In this document: one piece after another, positions 50,801 through 63,650 of the stretch
Layout of the letters: the number at the start of each line of letters is the position of its first letter
Position numbering within the stretch: position 1 is the first letter of the stretch
Source of the DNA: Numida meleagris
Lineage: Eukaryota > Chordata > Aves > Galliformes > Numididae
DNA length: 64,000 nucleotides
Direction: 5' to 3'
NCBI RefSeq assembly: GCF_002078875.1
Contig: NC_034415.1
Location: forward strand, 22,716,331 to 22,780,330
Notes under the pieces: generated by a model
Databases searched by the model: none
Seen by the model: only the letters and a program-made list of their open reading frames with translations
What the model was told of the DNA's origin: nothing
Position numbers and translations under genes: made by a program

Positions 50801-52570
50801 ATTTTGGGGTGATGAAGTTATACCTCTCCCATTTTTATTCAGTTTTGAAAGTTTTCAGTCAAGCAGAAGCTTTGCCGAAGTGCCCAGCATTGCTCCAGAT
50901 GGACCAGACCAGGGGAGCCTTGATGCCATGTGGAGGCCTTGCTCAGCAAACCGAGTTCCCTGTATGCACTGATCACCTGTAGAACTCCTTGCTGCCGAAT
51001 AGCAAGAATGGTACAAGTTCAGCAGCATTTAAGAGAACAGATGACAGAAGTACCTCTTGGAAATGTGCTTTCGCTTGCAGATCAAGGGAGAACACGGGGT
51101 GAGCAATGACACAATGAGACTGGAGAGCCAGCAGGTGTAAGGGAAGACAGCTGACAAGAAGCTGACATCTTGACTTGCAGGGTTTCTTCCACAAGGAAGG
51201 GATTTAATACATTTATTACCAACCCAATTTACACAGAGACAGGGAGTCAGCAGCTGCCCATGAGTCAGAAGGGAATCGAGGCAGGAGGAGGAAGGAGGTG
51301 AGAGGAAACTTGTCCCAAAGACCGTCAGAAACGCTTGATCTTCCTCAAAGCTGCCTTGCTGAAAGTATCCCTTCATTGCTGCCCAAAGGCAGCCATCACC
51401 AGCTTTAGTGCCCAAAACAATTAGACTCATGCAATTTAAAGGCAGGTGGGAAAACACAGGAGAAAAGCACAGCAAAATGCTATTCCCTGCTGGCCTCTTA
51501 GAGAGCGGTGAGAAGGGGCAGCAGGAATGCTGCAAGGAAAAGTGGGATGGGACAAAGGGAACATGCATTATACAAAAGGCTAAAAAGGCTGAAGGTGTCT
51601 GCCTTGCTCGTCTAACCTGCACGTCTCTCAAGCAAATGAGCAAAGTGCTGTCTATATTGGTTTCCTGGTGGGCAGCAATGAAGGGAGGCAGACAAAGTGA
51701 TATTTCTCTCTCTCTTGCCTTGAGCAGGTGCCAGCAGAAAGCTTTGGCAGCTGCTGAGCGTTGTGCTCTGGGAATTTCTGCAGCACAGAGTGTTGGTCTC
51801 ACTGCCGCAGTTGGATGACACCAGACCCGGTGGTGACAATGAGCCTTACAAGGAGAAGTGAAGGTGTAAAAACAAGATGAAATCCAGGCTGTGCTCTTTT
51901 GAAGGGAAAAAAGCATTTACTGACGTCAAAATCTGCAGCTAGTTCCATTTGAGATGTGCATCATGCCCAAAATGAATTTGAAAGATCACAAATTCACCTG
52001 GAAGATTGATTTCATGGCCTGAGAGTCAGAATATTAACTCTGTACAGCTCAACTTCAAAACAGGCCTTCTTTTCCCATTTGTGTTATTCTTCTGTGCTAT
52101 TATTCTTTTTCTGCCAAGGCAGGGAAAGCACTGTGTCCCAGCCCTCACAACCCACCAGCATCTGAGAGGAACCAGAAAAGCAGTGAGTGGGGTCCAGGGA
52201 TGTATGAGTGATGCAGTGGGAGGCCAGGGACAAGGAAGCTGGACCCAAGGTGCCAAACTGAAGTAAGTTCTCCACCATCCTCACAGCAAACAGACCAAGC
52301 CTCCCTTTGGGTGACAGTGAGCGCAAGGCCCTGCTCTGTCCACTGCCTCTTCATGCTTGCCCAAGGGAAACACCCAAATACATCCTGTGTGCACCATGCT
52401 TCATCCAACCCATCCAGCTGCTCCTATTTTCAGCCCAAATCAAACTTTCCACTATCTGAAGCAAAGGAAGAGGCAATCAGCTCATTTAATGCCACAGAAA
52501 ACACATGCAGAACCAAGAGCCAAAGCCAGCTGACAGCAGGATGAGTCCCAGACAGGCAGTCCTCCAGAGA
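47879..52570. other. Single-copy non-coding stretch
   Basis: No gene is recognised. It contains the window's longest open frame, 295 codons on the minus strand (51029-51916), with a 136-codon plus-strand frame inside the same region. The predicted protein is rich in S, L, C and P, lacks recognisable domains and looks non-coding. The rest shows nothing notable. Confidence 0.5.
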
Positions 52571-52982
52571 GAATCATAGAATTATTAAGGTTGGAAAAGA
52601 CCTCGAAGACCATCTAGTCCAACCATCCATCTACCACCAATATTGCCCACTAAACCATGTCCCTAAGTACCACATGTCCACAGTTCTTGAACGCTTCCGG
52701 GGTGGTGACTCCACCACCTCACTGGGCAGCCTGTGCCAATGCTTGACCACTTTTGACGAAGAAATTTTTCCTAATATCCAACCTGAATCTCCCTTGGTGC
52801 AACTTGAGGCAATTACCTTTTATCCTATCACAGTTAACTGGGAGACGAGGCAGACCCCCACCTCGACAGCCTCCTTTCAGGGCCTTGTAGAGCGAGATAA
52901 GGTCTCCTCTGAGCCTCCTCTTCTCCAGATTGAACAATCTCAGCTCCCTCAGTCACTCCTCATAAGACTTGTGCACCAAGTG
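52571..52982 (-). mobile_element. CR1: CR1 LINE 3' region, longest young copy
   Basis: On the plus strand the inverted tail 'gaatcatagaattattaaggttgg' leads into 'gaccatctagtccaacc', 'gcccactaaaccatgtccctaagtaccacatg', 'ggtggtgactccaccacctc', 'gggcagcctgtgccaatgc', 'ttcctaatatccaacctgaatctccc' and 'gataaggtctcctctgagcctcctcttctccag'. It ends near 'ctcataagacttgtgc'. About 410 bp are retained, all 3' to the RT domain. Low divergence suggests a relatively recent insertion. Weak similarity may extend slightly right. Confidence 0.96.
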
Positions 52983-54680
52983 GAGGTCTTTGCTGCCTCC
53001 TTCTCCTCTCCACCCTTCTTCAAAGCCCCCAGCCCATCAAGAAGTCACTACAGACAATACAGCAACCAGGGGCTGGGGCAGGGATGGTGGCATTTGCAAA
53101 GGGACAGACACACAGCAGTCAGACAGCTTGGAGACAGACTCCCACTAGGATCTGGCCTTTCTCAGGCTGTTTTACCCTGCTGCAGTTTCTGAAGCACGGT
53201 GTCTGCAAACTCGCTCCCACTGTCCCTGCACCACAGCTCAGCTCTTCCGAGAGACAGGGAGCTGATTAGGTCTCTGCACTGCCTTCCTCAAACACTCTCC
53301 CTCCTCAGCTCATTTTCTGTTGATGTGCCCAGTGTGGTTTTCTAACTCCTGACAGGGTTAATTGGCAGGCCCAGAAGGGGAAATAAAATGTCTCAGCTCC
53401 GTGCTTGCTTTTTTTGTCCTTGTTTGCTCACGAGGCTGTGGGAAGCACTTGCTCCCGAAGGGTTAAGGAGTGAGCACAGCAGGCAGCTCACTGCTCCAGA
53501 TCTCTGCCATTTATTCCTGGCTCCTCTTCAGGCTGCTCAGGTGTGCATTAAGGCCACTACAGGGCTGGCACACAACCCCTGCTCCTCAGCCCCACAGCTG
53601 TGGGGATGGAGGCCACAGGTGAGGGGCAAGGGGAGGGCCAGGGCTGATCTGTCAGATGGGCACGGCCACTGGAAGCCATTTTGGACCCAGCAGCAAGGAG
53701 AGGCTGTGGCCCTTTTTCTCTTCCACAGAGGCAGAAGCCCCCTCACTGCTTCTCCTCTGAAAGCACTCTTATTCCTCTTGCATTTCCATCAGTTTCTAGG
53801 GAAGATTTATTACTTCAAGTGATTACGCTGTCAGCCAAATGAGTGGGGAGCAGGAATATCCTTTCTTCTTGTGTTGCAGCCACTGCACCATTTGGCTCTC
53901 AATGAAAGGAGCCAAGATGATTTCAGTCCCTTTTTCTTGCAGGTATTATTTATTTGCAGCCTGACAGCATGTGGGAAAACCCATCAAGAATCAGAACCCC
54001 AGGGCATGGTGCTGGGTTATTATTCACCTATTTAAAACCTGAAGGAACGGGGTGGTCAGGGAAGACTCCAAGGCAAAGACTCCCTGTCAGCACTAAAGGC
54101 CATCTTCTCCTTAGAGATTTTGCAGTCAAAAAAGGCATAAGAAGTGACTGAAAACAGGCAAAGGGGTTTGTGAGGAAATAGAAATGGCAAAGAAGATGAC
54201 AACGGTAGCGTCCATCCCACACTGAAAAAGCAGGGACGTTACACAAGACAGCCATTGCCAAGGAGGTAAAGCATGCATGGATACACAAAGAGATTTTCCC
54301 AAGACCTAAGAGTTCAAGGTTTCTTTTTGCAGGTAAATTTATTTTGGGAGGGGAGGTGTTTTTGTTTTTAATTTTCACTTCCTTGTAATAAGAATATTCC
54401 TCTGTCATGTGAGAATACAACTGCAGCAGTAACACTGTGTTATGCCTGGATGACAAGAACACAAACCCAAATATAAATAAAAAGAGGACACAACCGGTCC
54501 AATTTTGGCGCCCACCTGAGAGAAACACAAGTGACAAACAGATTGCACCAAAAAAAAATCTCTCATGCCGGATTTCTGACATTACTGGGCAGATTATTAA
54601 AATGGTAATCAGCAAAAAGGGCAATTTCAATCAATCAACTTCATCTCCTAAAGAGAAGCCACAGGAGGGAGAGTGAAGGA
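52983..54680. other. Single-copy non-coding stretch
   Basis: No gene is recognised. A 200-codon minus-strand frame (54028-54630) is rich in hydrophobic residues because the plus strand is A-rich. It has no family signature. Confidence 0.5.
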
Positions 54681-54800
54681 GTCAGGAGATCTGGTTGTGC
54701 AGATTTAGGCAAATCACTTTGCTCTGTGTGCCTGTTCCCTTCTCCTTTTATCTCACCAGCCTGTGTCCTAGCCCTGTGTCATTGTCTAGACAACATCATT
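54681..54800 (+). mobile_element. MIR-like ancient SINE relic
   Basis: 'gtcaggagatctggttgtgc', 'atttaggcaaatcactttgctctgtgtgcctgttccc' and 'tgtgtcattgtctagacaac' parallel the sauropsid MIR-type SINE order 'gacctgggttc', 'cttgggcaagtcacttc-ctctgtgcctcagtttccc' and 'ttgtctatttagac'. This is one of the better relics of this class in the window. Confidence 0.55.
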
Positions 54801-55184
54801 CCTCCTCCTGTCCTGTGTTTTCATTCAAGAGGGCTGCCAGAGGAAAGGACAGGCAGAGCAAAGCACCAAGTCTGCAAGCTCTTTACAGAGCCACAAACAG
54901 ATTTCAGATCCCTCGTCATGAGTAAGCGGCCAGGAATCCCTCTGGCCAAACGTGCTTTTTTTCCTTCCTTACATTGGTCCAACAGAGAACGACAACGTGC
55001 TATTCTGTTAGCAGCACCCTGTGTGCTGGAGCTGAAGGCACGGCCCTGCTGGTGCACTGTGCGTGTCAGCACAACATCACTTCTGCTCTCAGTTTGCTTT
55101 GGCAAAATTCAGGAAGTTGCATGCGCAAATGCAATGTTAAAAAACCTGTTACGATCACAATGCTGAAAGCCTGCTAATCGTGAG
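54801..55184. other. Short non-coding interval between SINE relics
   Basis: Nothing recognised. Frames are open on both strands without family matches. Confidence 0.45.
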
Positions 55185-55275
55185 ATGCAAGGGGGAAGAT
55201 TGCGTGACTTGCCCAAGGCCAGGCAGAGTCAGCGACTGAGCTCACAGCTGAACACAGCTATCCTAAAAGCCAGAA
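55185..55275 (-). mobile_element. MIR-like ancient SINE relic, opposite strand
   Basis: 'gcgtgacttgcccaaggccaggcagagtcagcgactgagctcacagctgaacacagc' resembles the inverted MIR block 'gtgacttgcccaaggtcacacagcaagtcagtggcagagc'. The 'tgacttgcccaagg' core is perfect. It is opposite in orientation to the relic at 54681-54800, so it is probably a separate insertion. Confidence 0.58.
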
Positions 55276-58200
55276 CCCTCCGTACATACCAAACAGAAAG
55301 TCCCCAAATGCCCTGATCAAACAGGATTTAAACCTCCTACCAGGATCACTGCAAACACAGCTCATCAGGAAAAAGATGTTTTGGGGGGAGCTGTTTCTGC
55401 TAGCAAGGCTGGGGGTTTGGCATTCTCCCCAGCAGGCTGCAGCAGGACTGCTGGGGTGAGGTTCCCAAGGTGCCTGCACGGCACGGCACAGGTGGGATGT
55501 AAACAAATCACACAAACTATGTCCTTTTGGGTTCTTCTCTTTCTCTCCATATTCCCGTGTCACTGTGTGTGCCACTCTGCAATACCAGGTTGTTTATCAT
55601 CACTGAGTGCCTAGATTGGCCCCGCTAGAGGAAAATCAAAGAAAGCAGCAGGGGCTGAGGTGTGAGGGGAAGGAAACAAATTCTTCCCTCTGAGAAGCAG
55701 ACGTACTTCTCCTCAGCTACCCCATACACACCCCCACACAAACACACATTTCAGGCTGCTCCCTTTCCCCCTACCAGTCACTGCTTTCAGCCTGGCGAGT
55801 CCCCGTGCTTCTGCACTTTCTCTGCTCAGATTCACTGCCTCGTTTCTATGGATTTCTGTGTCAGCTCCCTCAAGGATATTCGCTGGAATGGACACATTTA
55901 CGGGATGACTAACATTCTGAAAGCAGGTGGTGCTATTATAGTCATACAAAAGCCACCTATTTTTGCTGCCTTGCGCTGTCATCCTGTTATACTTTGCTTT
56001 GCTTTGTTATCGTACCAACTTCTCAGCACCATTACTCTGGGCTGCTCCAGTTCTAGGGCCGTCTGCAGAGGACTGATAGAGGGGCACCTTTGTTCCCTGC
56101 AGTGGTGGTTTGGTGCTCCCTGACACAAAGAGGCCTGAGAGCTTCTCTCTGTCATAATTCATTTGCTTCATGAATCTTGAGAACACACTGAAAGAAAAAA
56201 GTTCTGGTATACATGTGTATCTGATGCACACACAGATTCACATATATATTTTCCCAAGCTGAGCAGTAGCTTTAAAATGAAATGTTAGAAAACAAGTATG
56301 CTCTCTTTATCCTTCTATCATATAAAGGATAACCCCTTTGAAAGTCATAAGGTAGGTCTGGAGTACTACCTGTTATTTCCAGCGGTGTCTGTTCACATTA
56401 ACTACTGAAACATCTCAACTTCTGTTGGCCTGAGAACCCTTAGCTTGTCTCATATCTCAGATCTTGGTACGTGCCCTTACCTCCCTGCACTGCTGGGTTT
56501 GGTGTGGTAACAGTGTGAGGGTCTGACCAAGAACAGGATTTCTTTGTGCCAGGTGCTGTACAGAGCCACAGTCCATCTCTGCTCAAACATCATTTAAGCA
56601 CCCAGGACTGAGAACACAGGGAGAAATACAGGCATGGAGTTAAAATAAAATTGCATGATTAGAAATCACATTTCCTGAACCTCAGTCCTGAGATGTCATT
56701 TAACTACCTAATAGCAAAGTGACCAAGAAGAAGCAATGTCAGCGTATGGCAGTTTTAAGTGCACATAATAGAGCAGGGACCACTGCAGGAAGAGCCTCAA
56801 GCAGACCAAAACCTCCAGAATCTCCTCTGTCCTTTTCACCTTGAAAGGAGAAGCTGGATTTCTGTTTCCAGCTCGGTGCTTTGCAAAACCTGGCAATCCT
56901 GATTCCAGCTCCTTTCACTCCTCACAAACCCAGTGGAGGGCAGTGCAAGTTGTATTGTGATTCTTAAACTGGCTTACGCCAATCTAGCTTGCGTGTGAAG
57001 GATTTGCATTCAGAGAACCTACAATAAGTACAGAACTATTAATGCAGCACTGTACTCAGTAGCTGAGACAGGGGAAAAAAAAAAAGCCACTACCCTTCTG
57101 CTATAAAGGGTCTAAATGGGAATCAGGCTCAGTCTTGTTTCATAGTGTAAATGCCCTGACCTGTTGTTCCCTACTTTATAACACAAATTCAGCTATAATC
57201 AATTTTAGCTTGAAATGCTCCTTAAATATAGAGGAAAATCCACAGCACATGCAAAGGCCTCTGATGGTAACTGATGCGATAAAGCAAAGCAGAAAACTCC
57301 TTTTTCTTATTAAAGGCTGAGTTTAAATCCTTCCACAGACAGATGCAGTTGCTGTGCTGTTTACTGCTAACCTTGAATTCACATTAACAACTGTATCAAA
57401 CTTTCCCTTGCCATCGGAGTGTTTAGTATGGGAACTCCTCTGACAGTAGCTGCACGTCCTCCTCTGCTCACATTTCATCATGGAGCATTCCCTCCTAATC
57501 AATACAGGTCAAATCTGGATCCCAAAGGGATCCACAGTGAAAACTATTGACATCAACAGGTCAAGAATAGCCAATATATGATTTATATACAGCAGAGAGC
57601 AGAAAACATAAGCAGGAGAAGGATTCTAAATTCTCAGCTGGTGTAAATCAACACACCTCCAGATTTATACCAGCTAAAGACAAGGCAGGAAAAAAAAAAC
57701 ACACAAAGGAGAAAAAAAGCATTTTTAATGACTTCAGATTCATTTACCAGAGATGCAAACAAGATCTCATTATAGCACTGTCCCACCGAGATGCTGTGAC
57801 ACAGCCAGGCTGGTACGAGAGGGAGGCTCCTCACTGACCTCTATTCCCTGCCAAGGCAGGCCAGGACACAGGGTGGACAAAAAGGAGGAGAAAACCTGCT
57901 TTGTTCTTGATTTCAGCAACCATCAGAAAAACATCCCCTTCTCTTCATTCGCGTGCCATTGAGGAATGAAACGTTTCATGCCAGAAGAGGGCACTTGAAC
58001 TACAGGCAATGTGATTCGTGCTGCTGGTGCTGACCCAGGCAGGGACTTGGGGATGGGGAGACCACTTCATTCCATCCAACCTGGCTGCACTGCGAGGTGC
58101 AAAGAGGCACCAGGCTGCTGGGCCTCCACAGTCCTCCTCAGAGAGGGCCTTGAGTGCTCATCCTCACTGCTTGTGCTGCCTTGACCTTGCTGAAGGTACA

Positions 58201-58410
58201 CTCACCATGCAAAGACCTTGAGCCTGTGCTCCAGGGCCACACAGGGCCAAGTCTGTTTTAGAATAGCAATTAATTGCCCTACCTATAATGCAACCACTGA
58301 CATCCTGTCCCTTCTCCTGTTTTTATTCCAGTAAAATGGATTATTTGCCAAGTGAAATTCTCCCTGTGATGAAGCATTTTGCAGCAGGACTCCCTCTCCA
58401 GTCCCCATAT
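55276..58410. other. Single-copy non-coding stretch
   Basis: No gene is recognised. A CA-rich patch lies at 55726-55750 and a run of A at about 57074-57085. Nothing else stands out. Confidence 0.5.
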
Positions 58411-58523
58411 AGAATCACAGAATCACCAAGGTAGAAAAAGACCACTAAGACCATCCAGTCCACCCGTCCACCTATCACCAGTATTTCCCACTAAACCACG
58501 TCCCTCAGTACAACAAGACCTTC
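58411..58523 (-). mobile_element. CR1: CR1 LINE 3' end
   Basis: On the plus strand the inverted tail 'agaatcacagaatcaccaagg' leads into 'aaaaagaccactaagaccatccagtcca', 'cacctatcaccagtatttcccactaaaccacgtccctcagtac'. It is truncated at about 110 bp and is similar in type to the copy at 52571-52982. Confidence 0.95.
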
Positions 58524-61500
58524 AGGTGCATAATAATATTTAAACTCCATCCAGCTTTTCTCCCAACGCAGGCTTTAGTTGAGTCTCTCTTTTGCTCAGC
58601 TGCCTATTTTCAGAAATCTTGCCCAAACTTAATACCTCTGAGAACTCTGTTTATTTGCCAGTTTTGGTTGGAACAAAAAAAATGGGCTCAGTGAGGTCAA
58701 TGTATATGACATACACACACACACTGATCTCCCATCAAAAGGGCCCTAAAGACAAAGACTGCCTTTTTCCAGTTGCACCAGCTGCTTCAAAAAAAGATTG
58801 GTCTCCTTACAAACCTTACTTGTAGAAGCACATACATGAGTCCCATCCCTCCAAACATATTTTGTCTCCTTGAAAAAATCTTGCCAGCAACACAAATTTC
58901 AGACATTATGCAACAACCTGAATCATAGGCAGGAAAGACCAGAGAGATGGAGAAACACAAATGGAATGATACAGCAAGTCTGAGAAGCTAGGTCTGCTTT
59001 TGAGAATTTTGTTTCTATTCTGTGGTGTTCCCTATGATGAATCTTAAGTCAATTTTTTTCTTTGAGATAACACTAGCACAGAGTAATAGCTAACATATCT
59101 GAACCAGTCCATAAACTCCCATTCCATCTACCTATACCACCTAATTCTCAGTGTCTCCCTCAGAGTGGCTAATCCTCTGCATCTCCAAAGTTTCCAGACA
59201 CATAAATAAACCAAGCACGGATAAATTGGGACTAAAGATCTGTTTCTCAGAGAAATCTGGCAGCTGCCTCAGTTTATTGGCAGTTCATTTATCATCTCAA
59301 GAAAAATATTGATGGTTCTGGAGACACAGGTCCTTTCTGCATCCTGGTTGAAGGAAGGCTGCCCTTCTAGGCAGGCTTTGGAAAGAAAGTCAATGCAACA
59401 AATTCTACTTGGCAGACACATGAAGGATGTGATGCAAACAGGAATCATTAAGAGAGGAAGAAGGGGCACTAGGATGATAACTCTATTGGCCCAGGAAGGG
59501 CCCAACCTCACATCCTCTTGGCATCATGGCAAGAATATGAGGATGGGGGACAGCTAACTGACAAAGTTATGGGCTGCTTCTCCAAGTGAGGTATTACTGC
59601 CACACAGTACAAAACAAGGAGTTTGAAGCTGTATTCTGCCACCAGAACCAACCACTTATTAGACCTTGAAAAAATCCAAAGAAAAATATCTCACTTTGCA
59701 TACGTCCTCCAGCACTGTTTCAGTCAACTATCTGTAGAAAGCAGTCCAATGTTAGCTTTTGCTACATGCAGCATTCTACTGTCCTGCAGACTCCTCTTTG
59801 CTACACAAGAGATCTCAAGTAGCCAACCTGCAAGCTGGAATTCTGAGGGACTGGAAGATGAAGAAAGGATAAATGGGCTGTCACCTATCATTTGGTCTTT
59901 TGTGGCATCAGATGACAGCTTCTGGTTTAATAAAAGTTGCTTAGTTTTAGAAAAAGAAATAACTGGTCTGACAGAACCATACATGCAACCTGACTGTGGG
60001 AGTATGTAATCCAGGAGCTGATTTGCTGAGAAGGGGTGATGCACACTAATCATAATGACAGAAAATATGGCATTTGGGATGTTGCTTTAATACAGCAATT
60101 TTCAAAAGCCATGTATTCCCTCAGCGGTAGTTGATTCCTGGGCTCCCTTTGCCAGGCCGCCAAAAATCCAGCATATGATCAACAGAAATTAAATTCTCTT
60201 AACAGGCTTTGAATCCCTCTCAAGTTTAGGAAATGGGAAAGTACAGCAGAACGCACACAAACAATTAAGCACATGAGGAACTGGACACATAATCTGAACC
60301 TGAAAGCCATCTCTCTTATGTTGGTGCTTGTATACTTATCCCAAGCACAAGCAATAATCACATTGTACAGCAAATACAAACCCTGCTGTTGGAGTCACTG
60401 GAGTTGATTCTCCATTGCTTAGCAACTCATATGGTTGTGGATGCATGGAGAGAAAGTGTTAAGATGATATACCAACTCCAGAAACGAAAGAATGGTTTTG
60501 ATCTAATAATGTTCTTCCACTCACGGGGTACAGGATAAATACTCAGAGAACAACTAGGTCAGCTAGGAGGCTTCAAACATGAAAAAATGAGGACTGAGCA
60601 CCATGGGGAAAGCAGATGGCATCAATGCCACTTTGGGTGTAACAATTAGAAATCACAATAATAGTGCTTGCAGGTGGCAGGCTTAAAACAAACAAGACAG
60701 TGCTAAGCTGTGGAAATCCCTGGCAAGGAGTGCTGTGGATACTAAACATTTATACAGGTTCATCAGAGACATCCATTGAGTGTTACTACAGATAATAATC
60801 AATATCTCTAGCTCTGGTATTCCAAACCACTAATTGCTCAAAACAATTCTCAAAGGAAGAATATTCAGGGTAAGTATTATTATTTACTTATTCTATTATT
60901 ATATTCTCAGGCATCTGCTTTTGGACTCTGTCAGAGACAAGACATGGCAGAGGACTGACTTTGATCTGCGCTGATTCTGGGATGTTCTGTTAAGAGATGA
61001 GACACAGGACAATCAGCTCATCCTGCTCTTACAGAAACACAAAGGTGACTTTCCTGAACACTGCTTCAAAGCTGCAGATTATCTTCCCTTTCTGACTGAG
61101 GCACGTTCAGACCTTCTTGATCTGAACCCTGGACAAAGTGTCACTTCTTGGTTACAAGAAAAGCTGTTGGCTTGGGGTGAGCACATAGTGGCCATGGCTT
61201 GAATGGGTATTCATTTCACCCTTGGACTGTAGCTGCCAGGTTTTTCACCCCTTTCAACAGTGGCTTGATGGAGAAGGGGCATCTGCTTCTCAGGATACCA
61301 CGAGATATCCTTTGTTAAGGTTTTCAGAGATATCAGGGATAAAAATCTGTAGAGAAAAGGAAAGTGAAGTGAGGTCTCTCCTCATTAATGACAGGCAAGG
61401 AAAGCAACAAGATGTGGGATCTGTTTCCTTGACTTTCATGCCTACTGTCTTCCTCTGGTTTCTAACAATAGAGATGCAGCTGTCCCTACTAGGGAGATTA

Positions 61501-63529
61501 ATTTTGGTCTCTGTACTCTTTCAGGCAGCTATTTGTCATGAAACTTGTAGGAATGTAATATCTCTGAGACCTTCATCACTGTCAAATTCGGTTGCAATTG
61601 GTCAAGCAACTGAGACAGACAGATACACATACAGCTAGACACTAATTTCTTTGCTGAGTTCTCAGAAAAATATCTCTGATTCCCTTTCAGGAAATTGGTA
61701 TGAGGAACTAAAGAAGTAGTAGTAAAAAATAGCTTCTTCTCCTGCCCTAGAATTCCCTTTAATCACAAAAAAAGCCCTGCTGAGCCTCTAGGTGGAAAAA
61801 ATATAAAAGAAAGAAGCAATAGTTTTGCTGAAAGAAAGCACACAGTGGGTAAGAAGCAGAAATTGGGTGTGTCTGAACAATGAAAGACCCCTTGCGAAAA
61901 ATCAGATGAAAGGACAAGAAGTCATGGAGGCACTGTTGCAAGGGGTAGGGGTAATGACCTAAAGCCACAAACAAGATGGACTAGCACAGAGCAAGAGACC
62001 CAGCCAGAAGTGAGGAGACGGAAAAGATCACAAACATGGAGACACACAGCCACAACTATGGGCTGGCAGAAAAGCACATAGGCCTATCAGAGAGACATAG
62101 CAATTTTTCTGTTTATTGCTTTTTGAAAAACTCCTCATTTGGAATGGCTTTTTGTCCTTCCCATTGACATTTGGGAAAGCTCCAAAGCACATCACCGTTT
62201 GAAGCCCTCTCCCAAGCTCAATCTTCAACCCACAGATGTTACTCTTTAGTCATATTAACCACTCCCATCAGACATTTCCAACAAATTGTTAATATCTCTT
62301 AAGCCCTGCTCTCCATTGCCTTTCAGATTAGCCTTGCCCTTTCCTTTGCACTTAAGTTTAGCAAGTGTTACTAATAGGAATTTAACATTTACCAAAGAAT
62401 TATTTTAACTACGTGCCTAATAGCATTTGTGTAGCGTTCTGAGTACCCAAGAGCCTCGCCATCAGTTCCATATGCTTAGTTTTGTCAAAGTTGCTTATAA
62501 GACAATGGAAAAATACAAGTTTACAGAAAAGCCAGTCCAGAAGAGAAACGTTCAAGACCTTGAGCCAGTTCCAAAGGGATAGCAGTGCCTAGAGGGAGCT
62601 TTCCCTTTGTTTGTATTAGCCACAACTCTGCAATCCCTCATGTAAATCAACCTCCTAACCACTCAGTGAAAGCATCACTTGTGCCTGGATGAAGTTATTT
62701 TCTCCTATGTGTAAAAGAAATAGTAGTGGAAAAATGTAGCAATATTTATTACTAACAGGCAAATGATTTTTTATACCACCAAGAAAAACATTTTGAATTA
62801 GAGTTTTGTGCTTACAGCCCACTAGTTTAGCTGGCCTTATTGCAACCACAAGTCATTGATAGCTTGGATGGAAAGCACTGGGGAGGATTTCAATCAGTAA
62901 AGCCTCAGTGGCAGTCTGGCACGAGTTAGCATGCAGTCTCTCAAGAGAAACCCCAAAGGCTGAATTGGATATAAGATCATTTTCGGAGTTGGGCTTCTTC
63001 ATCTTGGCTGGCTTAGACGTATCAGTCTTCTCATGTCACTGGATACAGCCCTACCTGGGCCAAAGAGCACATTCTCTGCCAGCACAGAATAGAACACAGC
63101 TGACAGAAAGTAGGGACACGATTTGCACGTGTGCTTCTGTAAGATGCTTCTGCTCCTGATGTCCACAAGGTCCCTATTCCCAACTAGGTTTATAAATACT
63201 GACAGCTCTCAAGTCTGACCTGCTTGCCTTCCTTCCTGCCAGAAATCCACGTGAATGCTTACTGCACAGAGAATATGCAGAGCACCTGGACATGGGGAGA
63301 AATGGACCAAGTATGTAAGACCACTCTGAATGCAGCTGTTAATTGCAAGATGGTTTCCCATTCACATGCATAGTATTTGATGCCTGACTCCCAGCTGAAA
63401 AGTAACAGGAATCATATGGTTAAATACTCAGGAAAAGCTTTGAAGGTACCTTCCAAGACTGATATTCTGTACTTCTGAAAAAAATATATCTTTCTTTAAA
63501 AGAAAAAAAAAAAAACCCTCACCTTTATA
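58524..63529. other. Single-copy non-coding stretch
   Basis: No gene is recognised. A (CA)n run of about 12 nt lies near 58711-58724. The 128- and 138-codon plus frames at 59623 and 61222 have no family signature. A motif at about 60870-60890 ('gtaagtattattatt') is too short to assign to a repeat. Confidence 0.5.
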
Positions 63530-63650
63530 ATAACACTTTGCACTTTTATAGCATCTTTCATCTAAGGCTATCAAAGCACGTCGGGACACACATGCTAAGA
63601 AATCCACTGCAAAAATTACAGGTATTCCTAACTCGACTGTAGTCACTTGC
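63530..63650 (+). mobile_element. Ancient amniote SINE/LINE-tail relic
   Basis: 'cacttttatagcatctttcatctaaggctatcaaagcacgt' closely parallels the 'acttatatagcgcctttcatccgaggatctcaaagcactttacaa' motif that sits beside MIR-type sequence in old sauropsid repeats. The following 'gtcacttgcc' may be a remnant of the same element. It is preceded by a run of 12-13 A. The family name cannot be fixed without a repeat library. Confidence 0.5.

Noticed and set aside
54028..54630. 200-codon minus-strand open frame rich in hydrophobic residues, suggesting a membrane protein
   Set aside because: The hydrophobic bias follows from A-rich plus-strand DNA. There is no family signature and no sensible topology pattern.
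60866..60905. MIR or L2 fragment suggested by 'gtaagtattattatt'
   Set aside because: The match is about 15 bp of AT-rich sequence without any adjoining conserved block.
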